64,000 nt of DNA, taken from assembly GCF_030696665.1 (NCBI RefSeq), contig NZ_JAUYRV010000053.1:1-64000 (forward strand), read 5' to 3'. Every line of letters begins with the position of its first letter. Within the stretch, counting starts at the first letter, position 1. The DNA comes from Novosphingobium sp. (lineage in GTDB: Bacteria; Pseudomonadota; Alphaproteobacteria; Sphingomonadales; Sphingomonadaceae). Positions 1 to 8,506 of the stretch are shown one piece after another. The position numbers were made by a program, and so were the translations under genes. Under the pieces are notes generated by a model, which saw only the letters and a program-made list of their open reading frames with translations, made no database searches and had not been told where the DNA came from.

Positions 1-113
1 TCTCGCCGTTGGGTTGGGATCGCATCAATCTCACCGGCGATTATGTCTGGTCCGATCACCTCGATCTCGACGCCAACGGCCTCATGCCGCTGCTCATCAA
101 ACCGCTACCGTGA
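1..113 (+). CDS. Tn3-family transposase TnpA, C-terminal end (partial)
   Basis: Only the last 36 codons are in the window (frame from base 3, TGA at 111-113). They read SPLGWDRINLTGDYVW plus a short tail. The SPLGW-x2-INLTGDY block is characteristic of the C-terminus of Tn3-family DDE transposases, which carry out replicative transposition on roughly 38-bp terminal inverted repeats. In intact elements the repeat follows this stop closely and would end in CCCC on this strand. I see no such end before the sequence becomes the reversed phosphatase gene, so the transposon end may be deleted or diverged. The family call rests on this short motif alone. Confidence 0.72.
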   Translation, partial: SPLGWDRINLTGDYVWSDHLDLDANGLMPLLIKPLP

Positions 114-470
114 ATCCGTGTCCTGATAATGCACAGGGGCCAGTTCCGGACCGGTCGCCACCTGTTCCCACGCTGCGCCGCGCTGGGCCGAAGCCAGCGA
201 TTCATCGAGCTGCCATGACAGGTTCTGCACCGGCCCCGACCAGTGGGTCGGCTCGGCCGCAATCTCGTCATCGCGGCGCAGATCGACGATGGTGCGGATG
301 CCGAGCGGGGCAAGGGCGGCGTGGTCGGCATCGGTCAGATAGGTTAGCACGCCCGAGCGGTAGATCAGCCCGCGTTGCACGGTTTTGCCGTCAGCAGTGG
401 CATAGCCGCCAAGGTCACGGAAATTGCAGCCGCCGACGAGGTCAAGGCTGTGTGGTTGGGTCTGTGCCAT
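105..470 (-). pseudogene. Truncated tyrosine-protein phosphatase (N-terminal half only)
   Basis: The 121-residue frame starts MAQTQPHSLDLVGG and carries the N-terminal signature of the atypical Tyr/Ser phosphatase family (GCNFRDLGGY, GLIYRSG, GIRTIVDLRRDDE). Family members run to about 250 residues and have a catalytic HC-x5-R loop in the second half. That loop is absent here because the frame ends in DNA that belongs to the transposase C-terminus. An intact relative in this window (27287-28051) shows what is missing. The start lies 3 bp after the stop of the upstream MDR gene, so this was the last gene of the minus-strand operon before the Tn3-associated rearrangement. The product would lack catalysis. 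Confidence 0.72.
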
Positions 471-473
471 CGT

Positions 474-1385
474 TCAATACGTCAGCACGATTTTGCCGCG
501 CACGTTGCCGCCTTCGACATCCGCCATTGCCGCCACTGCCTGTTCCACCGGGTAGGTGCGCTGGATCGTCGGTTTGAGCCGCCCTGCATCGGCAAGGGCA
601 GCACCACGGACTAAGGCTGCGGCATCGGGCTGAGCGATGGCCATGGTGGCGCGCACGCCGTGGCGGGCGGCCTCATCCTGATCGGGCGGGGCGACGAGCG
701 AAATCAGGATGCCGCCGGGTTTGAGCAGGCCCCACGAACGGGCCTGTGCTGCAGGGCCGAACGCATCAAGCACGATGTCGAAATCGCCGATGGCCTGTTC
801 GTAATCCGTGGTCCGGTCGATCGCGTGGTCGGCACCCAACCCGCGGACGAAGTCCATCGTTGCAGGCGAGGTCAGCGCGGTGACTTCTGCGCCTAGCGCC
901 TTGGCAAGCTGTATTGCGATACTGCCCACGCCACCTGCTGCGGCATGGACCAACAGGCGTGTCCCCGGGCCGACCGGTTCGGCATCGAATGCTGCTTGTG
1001 CAGTGACGATGCCAACCGGCAGTGCAGCGGATTCGATCAGTGACAGGCTGGTGGGCGCTTTGGCAACCGCATTGGCAGGTACCGCCAATTCATCGGCGAA
1101 CACGCCGATCGGGCCGACCGAACCATAGACCACATCGCCTACGGCAAAGCCGCTGACGCCATCGCCCAGTTCGGTCACTGTTCCGGCAAATTCGTTGCCA
1201 AGAGTGAACGGGAACGGGACATCAAGACCGGCCATGTGTCCCTCGCGGATCTTCCAGTCGACCGGGTTGACCCCGGTTGCAGCCACGCAAACGCGCAATT
1301 GTCCTGCGCCAAGTTCGGGCTTTGAAACATCATTGATCGCAACAACTTCGGGGCCGCCATATGCGGTGATCTGGACGGCTCTCAT
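474..1385 (-). CDS. NADP-dependent MDR-family oxidoreductase (quinone/enone reductase-like)
   Basis: The 303-residue protein has an N-terminal GroES-like domain (residues 1-125; VNPVDWKIREG, LGNEFAGTV) and a Rossmann domain with the nucleotide loop AAAGGVGSIAIQLAK near residues 148-165. The zinc-binding cysteines of alcohol dehydrogenases are absent, as in zinc-independent quinone oxidoreductases and enoyl reductases. A likely role is NADPH-dependent reduction of an activated C=C or quinone. The ATG at 1385 is preceded by GGAGAA. It sits 27 bp behind the LLM gene and 3 bp ahead of the broken phosphatase gene, within one operon. The family call is firm; the substrate is unknown. Confidence 0.87.
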   Translation of the reverse strand: MRAVQITAYGGPEVVAINDVSKPELGAGQLRVCVAATGVNPVDWKIREGHMAGLDVPFPFTLGNEFAGTVTELGDGVSGFAVGDVVYGSVGPIGVFADELAVPANAVAKAPTSLSLIESAALPVGIVTAQAAFDAEPVGPGTRLLVHAAAGGVGSIAIQLAKALGAEVTALTSPATMDFVRGLGADHAIDRTTDYEQAIGDFDIVLDAFGPAAQARSWGLLKPGGILISLVAPPDQDEAARHGVRATMAIAQPDAAALVRGAALADAGRLKPTIQRTYPVEQAVAAMADVEGGNVRGKIVLTY

Positions 1386-1412
1386 CTTGTTCTCCGTGGC
1401 TGCTTGATGCCC

Positions 1413-2303
1413 TTAAAGGACGTTGGCGGCGATCTTTTCCAGCGCGATCCGCGCGTCTTCGACGCTGGCGATATGGGGCAGGCTGAAGGCCAGACGGTCT
1501 GCGCCTGCGTCTTCATAAACATTGCGCAAGTCCAGCGCGTCGTCACCGGGCGCAAGGATCACGCCGATTTCGAAGTGCGCGATGTCGCGACCGGCTTCCT
1601 GCGCGTGGGCCATGATCTTGGCGCGGCCCTGACGGACGTGGTCCGGCCCGGTCATGTCGGTTTCGGTCAGCGAAAGCAGCCGGGTGCCGGCGTATGCGGG
1701 CAGCCAGCCCTGACAGTGCTTGCCCACGCGTTCCAGTACAGCATCGCTGTACCCGCCAAGCAGGATCGGCGTGTGTGGCTTGCGCGCAGAACGCGGATAC
1801 ATCTGCACCTCGGGAAACTGGAAGAATTCGCCGTCAAAGGCGAATGCATCCTGTGTCCACAGGCCTTTCATCACCGCGATGCTTTCCATCGTATAGGCCC
1901 AGCGCCGCTCGAAACTGCCGCCGCTCGCCTCAATCTCGATGCGGCTTGCGCCGCCTGTGCCAAGACCCAGCATGAAGCGGCCGTTGCTGTAGGCATCGAT
2001 GCAGGCCACCTGCTTGGCCACATCGACCGGGTGCTTCATCGGCATGATCAGCACGCCGGTTGAAACTTCCAGTCGGGTGGTCATGGCCGTGGCGCGCGCC
2101 GCACCGATCAGCGGGTCTTGGTAGAACGGCACGCCGTGGGTGTGCGGACCCTTGATCTCTTCGCGCAGCGGACGGACAGTGTGATGGCCCGATGTCAGCC
2201 AATCGAAGCCGATCTTTTCGGCCATGCGCCCGATCTCACCCATGTCGACGTCATTGATCGGCGCGCCCGGATCGGCGAACGGCCTGCTGATGCCAATTTT
2301 CAT
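1413..2303 (-). CDS. LLM-class flavin-dependent oxidoreductase (1)
   Basis: The 296-residue bacterial luciferase-like protein folds as a TIM barrel that binds FMN or F420. It begins MKIGISRPFADPG and contains SNGRFMLGLGTGG, the usual phosphate-binding stretch, and PILLGGYSDAVLERV near the C-terminus. I chose the ATG at 2303 rather than the GTG at 2318, because the GTG lies inside the GGAGAGA ribosome-binding site of the ATG. Members carry out monooxygenation, Baeyer-Villiger-type insertion or reduction. Which applies here cannot be told. It is the fourth gene of the minus-strand operon, 29 bp after the SDR gene. Two further LLM genes lie at 40265 and 54448. Confidence 0.88.
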   Translation of the reverse strand: MKIGISRPFADPGAPINDVDMGEIGRMAEKIGFDWLTSGHHTVRPLREEIKGPHTHGVPFYQDPLIGAARATAMTTRLEVSTGVLIMPMKHPVDVAKQVACIDAYSNGRFMLGLGTGGASRIEIEASGGSFERRWAYTMESIAVMKGLWTQDAFAFDGEFFQFPEVQMYPRSARKPHTPILLGGYSDAVLERVGKHCQGWLPAYAGTRLLSLTETDMTGPDHVRQGRAKIMAHAQEAGRDIAHFEIGVILAPGDDALDLRNVYEDAGADRLAFSLPHIASVEDARIALEKIAANVL

Positions 2304-2332
2304 CGATGCTCTCTCCACACGTTATGATCGGC

Positions 2333-3130
2333 TCATCCGTAGAAAAATTTGAGCAACTCGCTCTTGGTGACAACGCGCTCGCGGCGGGCGGCGTTGGACG
2401 TCACCGGATCATCGGGTGAGACTTCATCGGGATTGTAGATCGGGCCAGAGCCGAGCGCCGCAAGCGTGCCGCGCGCCAGCATCGCAGTGTCCGATGCGCC
2501 GGTCGCTTCCACCGGAATGCCCCGTCTTGCCAGCGTTTCGCGCAGCATCGGGGTGTCGGCGATTTTGAACAGCAGCGTAATCACGTCCACCCCGCGCGGG
2601 GTAAGTTCGGCCCACAGCGCTTCGCACAGGTTCAGCGCAAAGCCTTTGGTTGCGGTGTAGATGCCCGATAGCGCCGCGCCGCCGAAAGCCGCTTCCGAGC
2701 CGACGACGATCAGCCCGCCTCCACCGCCTTGCACCAGACGCTCGCCGAAATGATGCAATGCTTCGGTCAGAAAAAGGACGTTGCGCTGGATCGTGGCGGC
2801 CCAGGCCGCATAGGGCAGATCGACGAACTGCGTGCCCGATGCTTCCGCGCCGGCGTTGAACACCGCGAGCGTGAGCGGCAGGTCGGCGGTGGCCGCTTCG
2901 ATCTGCGCGACAGCATCAGGAGCGCCCAGATCAAGCGAGAGCGTGCGCGCTTCGACGCCCAGCGCGCGCACGGCGGCAGCGGCGGCGGCCAGCTTATCCT
3001 CCTGCCGCGCGATCAGCAGGCAGTTCATGCCATGCCCCGCAAGCTCCGTTGCAAAAGCAAGGCCGAGGCCGTCCGACCCACCGGTTACGAATGCCCATTT
3101 GCCCGGCGCGATGGCCGCTGCCAGCGTCAT
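2333..3130 (-). CDS. Short-chain dehydrogenase/reductase (1)
   Basis: The 265-residue classical SDR has the cofactor loop TGGSDGLG near residue 15, an N-A-G motif (FNAGAEA) and the active-site pair Y-x3-K in GIYTATKGF. It catalyses NAD(P)-dependent oxidation or reduction of an alcohol/ketone. The ATG at 3130 overlaps the TGA of the upstream SnoaL-like gene (ATGA), which implies translational coupling; longer in-frame starts have no homologous protein. The N-terminal segment MTLAAAIAPGKWAFVTGG and the C-terminal tail (VVTKSELLKFFYG) are atypical of FabG-like members. Substrate unknown. Confidence 0.88.
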   Translation of the reverse strand: MTLAAAIAPGKWAFVTGGSDGLGLAFATELAGHGMNCLLIARQEDKLAAAAAAVRALGVEARTLSLDLGAPDAVAQIEAATADLPLTLAVFNAGAEASGTQFVDLPYAAWAATIQRNVLFLTEALHHFGERLVQGGGGGLIVVGSEAAFGGAALSGIYTATKGFALNLCEALWAELTPRGVDVITLLFKIADTPMLRETLARRGIPVEATGASDTAMLARGTLAALGSGPIYNPDEVSPDDPVTSNAARRERVVTKSELLKFFYG

Positions 3131-3573
3131 GGCGCTACGGCGTCCGGGTTCCCGGCCGGGTTGTTTTCGCCGGTCACACCCATTTTGCGGTTCAGATCGT
3201 CCATGTCGAGATACTCGCGCCATTTGACGATCAGTCCGTCATCATCGAATTCATAGATCGCGACCATCTGGTGCGGGCAAGGGCGGCCCATGATGATGGC
3301 GGTGTCTGATCGTTCCTGCATCACCATGCGGTCGTTCGATACGATGTTGACTTCGTTGCATTTGTTGTTGGTGGCAAAGGTCATTTGGTTCAGGATTTCG
3401 GCGCGCAGCGCGTCTTTGCCCCTGATCACCGGGCCGCCCGGCACCCACAATTGCCATTCTGCATCTTCGGCAAAGAACGACAGGATTTTCTCGACATCGG
3501 GCCGCACCTCGTCGCTGCCGTCGCCCCAGGCGTCGTGCATCGTGCGGACCTTGTTTTCCAGTGCGATACCCAT
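3127..3573 (-). CDS. SnoaL-like/NTF2-fold protein (1)
   Basis: The 148-residue protein has an NTF2-like cone fold (ILSFFAEDAEW, VIRGKDALRAEI, MVAIYEFDDDGLIVKWREYLD). The fold family includes SnoaL cyclases, ketosteroid isomerase and BaiE bile-acid dehydratase, so an isomerase, dehydratase or hydrolase role on a ring substrate is plausible but not shown. I chose the ATG at 3573 (AAGGAAAATATC before it); a longer frame to 3798 is a shadow of the neighbouring SDR. It lies 17 bp after that SDR and overlaps the next SDR by 4 bp. It is the first of six such genes in the window. Confidence 0.85.
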   Translation of the reverse strand: MGIALENKVRTMHDAWGDGSDEVRPDVEKILSFFAEDAEWQLWVPGGPVIRGKDALRAEILNQMTFATNNKCNEVNIVSNDRMVMQERSDTAIIMGRPCPHQMVAIYEFDDDGLIVKWREYLDMDDLNRKMGVTGENNPAGNPDAVAP

Positions 3574-3590
3574 GATATTTTCCTTGGAGA

Positions 3591-4400
3591 TCAGTTGCCT
3601 GCAGAAAGCGCGCGGGTTACGCTGATGAACGGCACAGTGCAGCTTTGCCCGCCATCCACCGGATAGAGCATGCCATTGACGTAGCGCGATTCGTCCGACG
3701 CCAGGAACAGTGCCATTGCCGCAATGTCTTCCGGCTCGCCGATGAAGGGAGTATTCAGCACGTCGAGGAACAGGCGGTCCATTTCGGGCGTGGTCCACTG
3801 GATCTTGGCTGGGGTCTGCGTCGGGCCGGGCAGGATCGCGTTGCTGCGGATGCCGTGTTTGCCATAGGTCGCGGCAATCGCCTGAACGAACCAGTTGAGC
3901 GCGGCCTTGGACGAGCCATAACTGTAGGCGGTGATGTCTCCGCCCATCGAACTGCCTGATGAAGTTGCGATGATCGAACCGCGCCCGCGTTCGAGCATGT
4001 GCGGGATTGCCAGTTTGCTGGCGATCACGGCGCCAAGCACGTTGACGCGCAAGTTGGCGAAGAAGATTTCAGGGTCGAACGCGAGGAAATCCATATCGCG
4101 CATGGCGTGTTCGGTATTGGTATACAGCGCGTTGTTGAACAGCACGTCGATCTGCCCGAAATCGGCGATGGTCGTGTCGATCATCCGGGCCAGATCGGCC
4201 TCGCTGCCAACGTCTACCGTGATGGCGCGGGCCTTGCCGCCTGCATCGACAACAGCTTGGGCCACCGCCTCGGCGGGTTCTGCGCGAATGTCTGCAACGA
4301 TCACGGTTGCGCCTTCGCGGGCAAACATCTGCGCGCTGGCGCGACCGATTCCGCTACCGCTGCCGGTGATGATGCAGACCTTGTCCGCCAGCCTAGCCAT
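3591..4400 (-). CDS. Short-chain dehydrogenase/reductase (2)
   Basis: The 269-residue classical SDR is the first gene of the minus-strand operon. It has the NAD(P) loop TGSGSGIG at residues 13-20, an acidic residue at the end of beta-2 (ADIRAE) that favours NAD, and the catalytic S and Y-x3-K in ATSSGSS...YSYGSSKAA. The ATG at 4400 has GAGGAG about 10 bp upstream. A degenerate copy of the cluster palindrome lies 69 bp upstream (4470-4485). A role in alcohol oxidation within a catabolic pathway is inferred from context. Confidence 0.9.
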   Translation of the reverse strand: MARLADKVCIITGSGSGIGRASAQMFAREGATVIVADIRAEPAEAVAQAVVDAGGKARAITVDVGSEADLARMIDTTIADFGQIDVLFNNALYTNTEHAMRDMDFLAFDPEIFFANLRVNVLGAVIASKLAIPHMLERGRGSIIATSSGSSMGGDITAYSYGSSKAALNWFVQAIAATYGKHGIRSNAILPGPTQTPAKIQWTTPEMDRLFLDVLNTPFIGEPEDIAAMALFLASDESRYVNGMLYPVDGGQSCTVPFISVTRALSAGN

Positions 4401-4469
4401 GTTTCAGTGCTCCTCTTCGCCTTGCTGGCGCTTGCCGGGCACAGAGGCGCGATTTTGGCGCTGAGGTTA

Positions 4470-4485
4470 CCTGCCGAAAGGTTGG
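4470..4485. promoter_or_regulatory. Degenerate copy of the 16-bp cluster palindrome
   Basis: CCTGCC-GAAA-GGTTGG, one base off the CCTNNC-N4-GNNAGG pattern in the right half. It is 69 bp before the minus-strand SDR start at 4400, the same spacing as the strict copies. Confidence 0.45.
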
Positions 4486-4568
4486 CGGCGTTGCGACTTT
4501 GTGTTGGTGCCAATGCGCTCGGTCGTGGATGAATTTCCCCATGCCGGTGCCTGCGTCGGCTTTCCCAC

Positions 4569-4584
4569 CCTTCCCGGCGGCAGG
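4569..4584. promoter_or_regulatory. 16-bp cluster palindrome (TonB receptor promoter)
   Basis: CCTTCC-CGGC-GGCAGG, 86 bp before the TonB-receptor start. It matches CCTNNC-N4-GNNAGG exactly and is flanked by AC on the left and TT on the right, as in several other copies. It is a candidate operator. Confidence 0.65.
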
Positions 4585-4670
4585 TTATCTGAAACCGTCC
4601 TGACCACACCGAACGGCGCAATTGAAACGGCAAAGGACGAAAACGTCCGATTCACCTGGGAGGTAAACCG

Positions 4671-7091
4671 ATGATTTCGAATGTCCGCACGAAGAGCCTT
4701 GTCGCACTGCTGCTGGTCAGCACGGCCACTCCGGCGCTTGCCCAGCAGACCGCTGCGCAGTCCACCGCCGACACGGCGACCGGCACCGATCAGGACGCAG
4801 GCCAAAGCGATGGCGATATCATCGTCACAGCCCGCCGCACGGCAGAGAACATCCAGTCCACCCCGGTTTCGGTGACCGCGTTCGGCACGGAATCGCTGCG
4901 CCAGGCGCAAGTCCGCGATACGCAGGATCTGCTGTTCAAGACGCCGGGCGTGTTCCTGGCGGGCAGTGGCGGACGTGAAAATTCCAACTTCTCGATCCGT
5001 GGGCAGTCAAAGGCGCTTGCCGGGAACAGCGCGCCGGGCGTGATCAGCTATTTCGCCGATGTGCCTGCGCCAACGCTCGGGTCCAGCATTCCCACCTATG
5101 ATCTTGGATCGGTGCAGGTGCTGAAAGGCCCGCAGGGAACCTTGTTCGGCCGCAACACCACCGGCGGCGCGATTCTCTATTACCCCACCGCCCCCAACTA
5201 TGAGCTCGGTGGTTATGTGCAGGCTTCCTATGGCAGCTATGACGCCAAGATCGCTGAAGCGGCGATCAACCTGCCGCTGGTGGACCAGAAGGTCGCGCTG
5301 CGCATTTCGGGCCAGTACCAGAAGCGCGATGGGTGGACGAAGAACATCGGCATTGGCAACGATGCAGACGATCTCAATTCGCGCGCGATCCGGGGTTCGC
5401 TGCTGATCGAGCCGGTCGATGGCCTGAAGAACACCACAATCGTCGATTATTACCGCAATCGGTCAACCGGCGGGGCGTCGGTGCTGGTCAATGTCTTCGC
5501 AGGGCCGAACGCGCTGACCGCCACCGGAACGCTTGCCGCCGCGCAGGCGCAGCTTGCACTGCAGCGCGCACGCGGCGTGCGCGTGATCAATTCGGATATC
5601 GATGCGTTCGAACATGCTGAGCGTTTCGGCGTGACCAACCGCACCGAAGCCACACTTTCCGACGCGATCCAGTTGGTCAACATTTTCGGCTATCGCCATA
5701 CGAAGGTTGACTATTTTTCCAGCGTTGATGGCTTGCCCACTTTGATTTCCGACGGCACCGGCGCGATCCCCCGGGGATTGCCGGTCATGGTCGTGGGTGG
5801 GCGCCAGACGTCCGACGTTGAACAGTTCACCGAGGAGTTGCAGTTTCGCGGCAATGCGGCCGATGGAAAACTGGAATGGCTGGTCGGCGGCTTTTACCTG
5901 AAGAGCAAGCCCAAGGGTCCGACCGGAACCTATATTCCGATCTTCATTCTGCCCGGCTTCACCAACGCACCGTTCAATTATGGCTTCTTTACCGAAACCA
6001 GCAAGGCGCTGTTCGGTAACGTCACTTACAAGCTCGATGGCATTGCCGACGGTTTGCGCTTCAGCGCAGGTTTCCGCCATACTTGGGACGAAATCACCGC
6101 CTGCGTCGGCGGTGGAACTTCGCCTGATCCGGTGCTTTCGCCTGCCGATTGCAACAACGCCGTGCCCGCGATCAGGAACAGCAGCATCAACAAGACCTCG
6201 TCCAAGGCACCGACGTGGACGGTGGGGCTTGATTGGCAGGCATCGGACGAGGTGTTCCTCTATGCCGTCACCCGCCACGGCTATCGCGCAGGCGGCATCA
6301 ACAGCCCGACGCTGAGCGGGCGGCTTGCCAAATTCCAGTCGTTCCGGCCTGAAAAGGTCGACGATATCGAAGTGGGTATCCGTTCAGACTTGCGTGCGGG
6401 CGACGTGGCCATCCGTTTCAATGCATCGCCTTTTGTGGGCTGGTACAGCAATGTGCAGGTGCCGGTTTCGGGCCTGAACACGCAGGCCACGTGCAGCACG
6501 GTGACCCCCGGTGGCACCGACGCACCGAGATCACCCGATGGCGATTGCAATGCCAACAATGATCCAAGCGGCGGCACGCTGCTCGTCAACGCCGGTTCAA
6601 CCCGCGTTGCCGGGATCGATCTTTCCGCCCGGATCGCGCCCACATCGACATTGGCGTTCGAGGCAGGCGCTACTTTCCTTGATCTCAAGACGCGCTCGCT
6701 GACGGTGCCGGGTGACCTCCAGTCCTACCTTCGCGTGTTGGAAGTGCCGTTCAACCTTGTTGCCAAGCAGACGATCACCGCAGGCGTTCGCTGGACGCTG
6801 CCAGTGCCGGAAAGCATCGGCAAGACCGTGTTCAGCGGCGACTTCTACCATTCCAGCAGCGTGCAGTCGTCTGACGCGATCCTGCCGGCCTACAGCATCG
6901 TCAACGCTCGCCTCGATATTGGCGAAATCGGTGGATCGAATGTCGATGCCAGTGTGTTTGTGCGCAACGTGTTCAACAAGGAATACCTTGCGTCCAGCAA
7001 CGTCGGATCAAACCTGCTGGGCGTGCAGAGCGGCTTCATCGGTGCGCCTCGCACTGTGGGCGTCGAACTGCGTTACCGTTTCGGCAACTGA
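4671..7091 (+). CDS. TonB-dependent outer-membrane receptor
   Basis: The 806-residue protein has a signal peptide (VALLLVSTATPALA, cleavage before QQ), a TonB-box-like DIIVTARR near residue 45, a plug domain with SIRGQ, QVLKGPQGTLFGRNTTGG, and a 22-strand beta-barrel region to the C-terminal strand ELRYRFGN. It imports a substrate across the outer membrane using TonB-ExbBD energy. This large GRNTTGG-type subfamily in sphingomonads is commonly linked to catabolic clusters. The ATG at 4671 follows GGGAGGTAAACCG. It is the first gene of its unit, with a palindromic site 86 bp upstream, and the kinase-like gene follows after 53 bp. The cargo is presumably the cluster substrate (inference). Confidence 0.93.
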   Translation: MISNVRTKSLVALLLVSTATPALAQQTAAQSTADTATGTDQDAGQSDGDIIVTARRTAENIQSTPVSVTAFGTESLRQAQVRDTQDLLFKTPGVFLAGSGGRENSNFSIRGQSKALAGNSAPGVISYFADVPAPTLGSSIPTYDLGSVQVLKGPQGTLFGRNTTGGAILYYPTAPNYELGGYVQASYGSYDAKIAEAAINLPLVDQKVALRISGQYQKRDGWTKNIGIGNDADDLNSRAIRGSLLIEPVDGLKNTTIVDYYRNRSTGGASVLVNVFAGPNALTATGTLAAAQAQLALQRARGVRVINSDIDAFEHAERFGVTNRTEATLSDAIQLVNIFGYRHTKVDYFSSVDGLPTLISDGTGAIPRGLPVMVVGGRQTSDVEQFTEELQFRGNAADGKLEWLVGGFYLKSKPKGPTGTYIPIFILPGFTNAPFNYGFFTETSKALFGNVTYKLDGIADGLRFSAGFRHTWDEITACVGGGTSPDPVLSPADCNNAVPAIRNSSINKTSSKAPTWTVGLDWQASDEVFLYAVTRHGYRAGGINSPTLSGRLAKFQSFRPEKVDDIEVGIRSDLRAGDVAIRFNASPFVGWYSNVQVPVSGLNTQATCSTVTPGGTDAPRSPDGDCNANNDPSGGTLLVNAGSTRVAGIDLSARIAPTSTLAFEAGATFLDLKTRSLTVPGDLQSYLRVLEVPFNLVAKQTITAGVRWTLPVPESIGKTVFSGDFYHSSSVQSSDAILPAYSIVNARLDIGEIGGSNVDASVFVRNVFNKEYLASSNVGSNLLGVQSGFIGAPRTVGVELRYRFGN

Positions 7092-7144
7092 GCCGATAAC
7101 CGTCTGAACAGAAAACCGGCACGGTCGGTGGAGGGGCAGCAAGA

Positions 7145-8506
7145 ATGGTCTCGCAAGCAGTACAGCCTCCCACCGACCCCACCGATGCCAAGGTCCATGA
7201 CTGGTTGATCGCCAACATCGGCCCGGTCACCGCGTTCGAGCGGCAGCCGCGCTGGCGGCCGGGCTGGAACGTGGTCGCGGGTGGCGCACCGCTCTATGTG
7301 CGCGGGCCGCGCGGCGATACCTATGCCTCGCCGGTCGATATGTACCAGGAGGCGGAAATCCATCACGTGTTCGAACGCCACGGAATTCCCGCGCCGCGCG
7401 TTTTCGGGATGATCCCCGATCCGCTGTGCATCGTCATGGAAATGCTGCCCGGTCGGATCAACAGCGGGGCCATCGCCGATCCTGATGTTCAGGCAAAAGT
7501 GCGCAAGCAATTCATCGGGATCGTGGCCGACGTCCACCGATTGCCGGTTGAGGCGTTCGCCGCCGCAAAATTGCCGGTGCCGCAAACCCCCGCGGAAATC
7601 GCGCTCAATCTCTACACGCCCTCGCACGCGATTTTCCGCGACCGCATTGCGGGCCGACCTTGGCCGCTGATGGAATTCGCGTGGGGCTGGCTCAACCGCA
7701 ACGTGCCGCAGGACCGAACCCGCGCCACGTTCGTGAATTACGACGGCGGGCAGTTCCTGTTTGACGATGACGGCGCGGTTACCGGGCTGATCGATTTCGA
7801 GGTGTCGTCCCTCGGCGATCCGGCGGCAGAGCTTTCGGGCATGCGGCTGCGCGATTCCTCCGAACCGCTGGGTAACCTTACCGCGCTGGTCGCGCGCTAT
7901 GAGGAACTGACCGGCGACCGCATTTCGCGCCAGCTGATCGAATTTCACACCGCGGGGTTCTGCGCGGTAAACGGCTTCCTGATGTGGCCGCTGATGTTCG
8001 ATAGCGCGCCCGAACAGGACTTCATCGCCTACCTCAACTATTGCGTGGGCACGAGCCGCTGGATGATCCGCGCCATCGCCGATCACATGGGCCTCGCGCT
8101 GGTCGATCCGCCGGAACCCGTTGTTCGGCCACTGGGCTTCGAACAGGCATCCCGCCATCTGGTGCGCCATATCGAGGCGTTCGCCGATGGCACCGCTGCG
8201 GAGAACTATGCCCGCGATTCCGCCGCTCATCAGGCGTTCTACATGGGGCGGCTGAACACGTATGGTCTATCGGTGCAGGCGGCCGATCTGGCCGATGTCG
8301 CGGCGCTGACCGGGGTTCAGCATGACACGTGGGAACAGGCGCAGGCGGCGCTTTCGGCGTGGGTTGCCAATGCCGGGCCAGAAACGGACGCGGCGTTGGT
8401 GCAGCATTTCCATCGCTGGTTGCAGCGTCAGTCTTTCATGCTGCGCGGCTGCGGCCCTGCGGCGTTCATTTCGGGCGTGGATCTGCAGCCAATCCTTGAC
8501 CGCTAG
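7145..8506 (+). CDS. APH-like phosphotransferase family protein (1), degenerate catalytic loop
   Basis: The 453-residue protein has an N-lobe (YQEAEIHHVFERHGIPAPRV, then the hinge IVMEMLPG) and C-lobe typical of aminoglycoside-phosphotransferase/ACAD10-11-like kinases. The catalytic loop, normally HGD-x4-N, reads NYDGGQFLF: the Asp is kept but the His and the metal-binding Asn are not evident. The following LIDFE (the usual IDWE/D metal motif) is retained. About 110 extra C-terminal residues are unassigned. GGAGGGGCAGCAAGA precedes the ATG. It lies 53 bp after the receptor gene and converges with tetR, sharing a 4-bp stop overlap. Relatives such as LvaA phosphorylate 4-hydroxyacyl-CoA; that role here is conjecture and catalysis may be weak. 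Confidence 0.78.
   Translation: MVSQAVQPPTDPTDAKVHDWLIANIGPVTAFERQPRWRPGWNVVAGGAPLYVRGPRGDTYASPVDMYQEAEIHHVFERHGIPAPRVFGMIPDPLCIVMEMLPGRINSGAIADPDVQAKVRKQFIGIVADVHRLPVEAFAAAKLPVPQTPAEIALNLYTPSHAIFRDRIAGRPWPLMEFAWGWLNRNVPQDRTRATFVNYDGGQFLFDDDGAVTGLIDFEVSSLGDPAAELSGMRLRDSSEPLGNLTALVARYEELTGDRISRQLIEFHTAGFCAVNGFLMWPLMFDSAPEQDFIAYLNYCVGTSRWMIRAIADHMGLALVDPPEPVVRPLGFEQASRHLVRHIEAFADGTAAENYARDSAAHQAFYMGRLNTYGLSVQAADLADVAALTGVQHDTWEQAQAALSAWVANAGPETDAALVQHFHRWLQRQSFMLRGCGPAAFISGVDLQPILDR

Noticed and set aside
113..160. A terminal inverted repeat of the Tn3-type element
   Set aside because: No CCCC-ending stretch resembling Tn3-family repeats is seen after the transposase stop.
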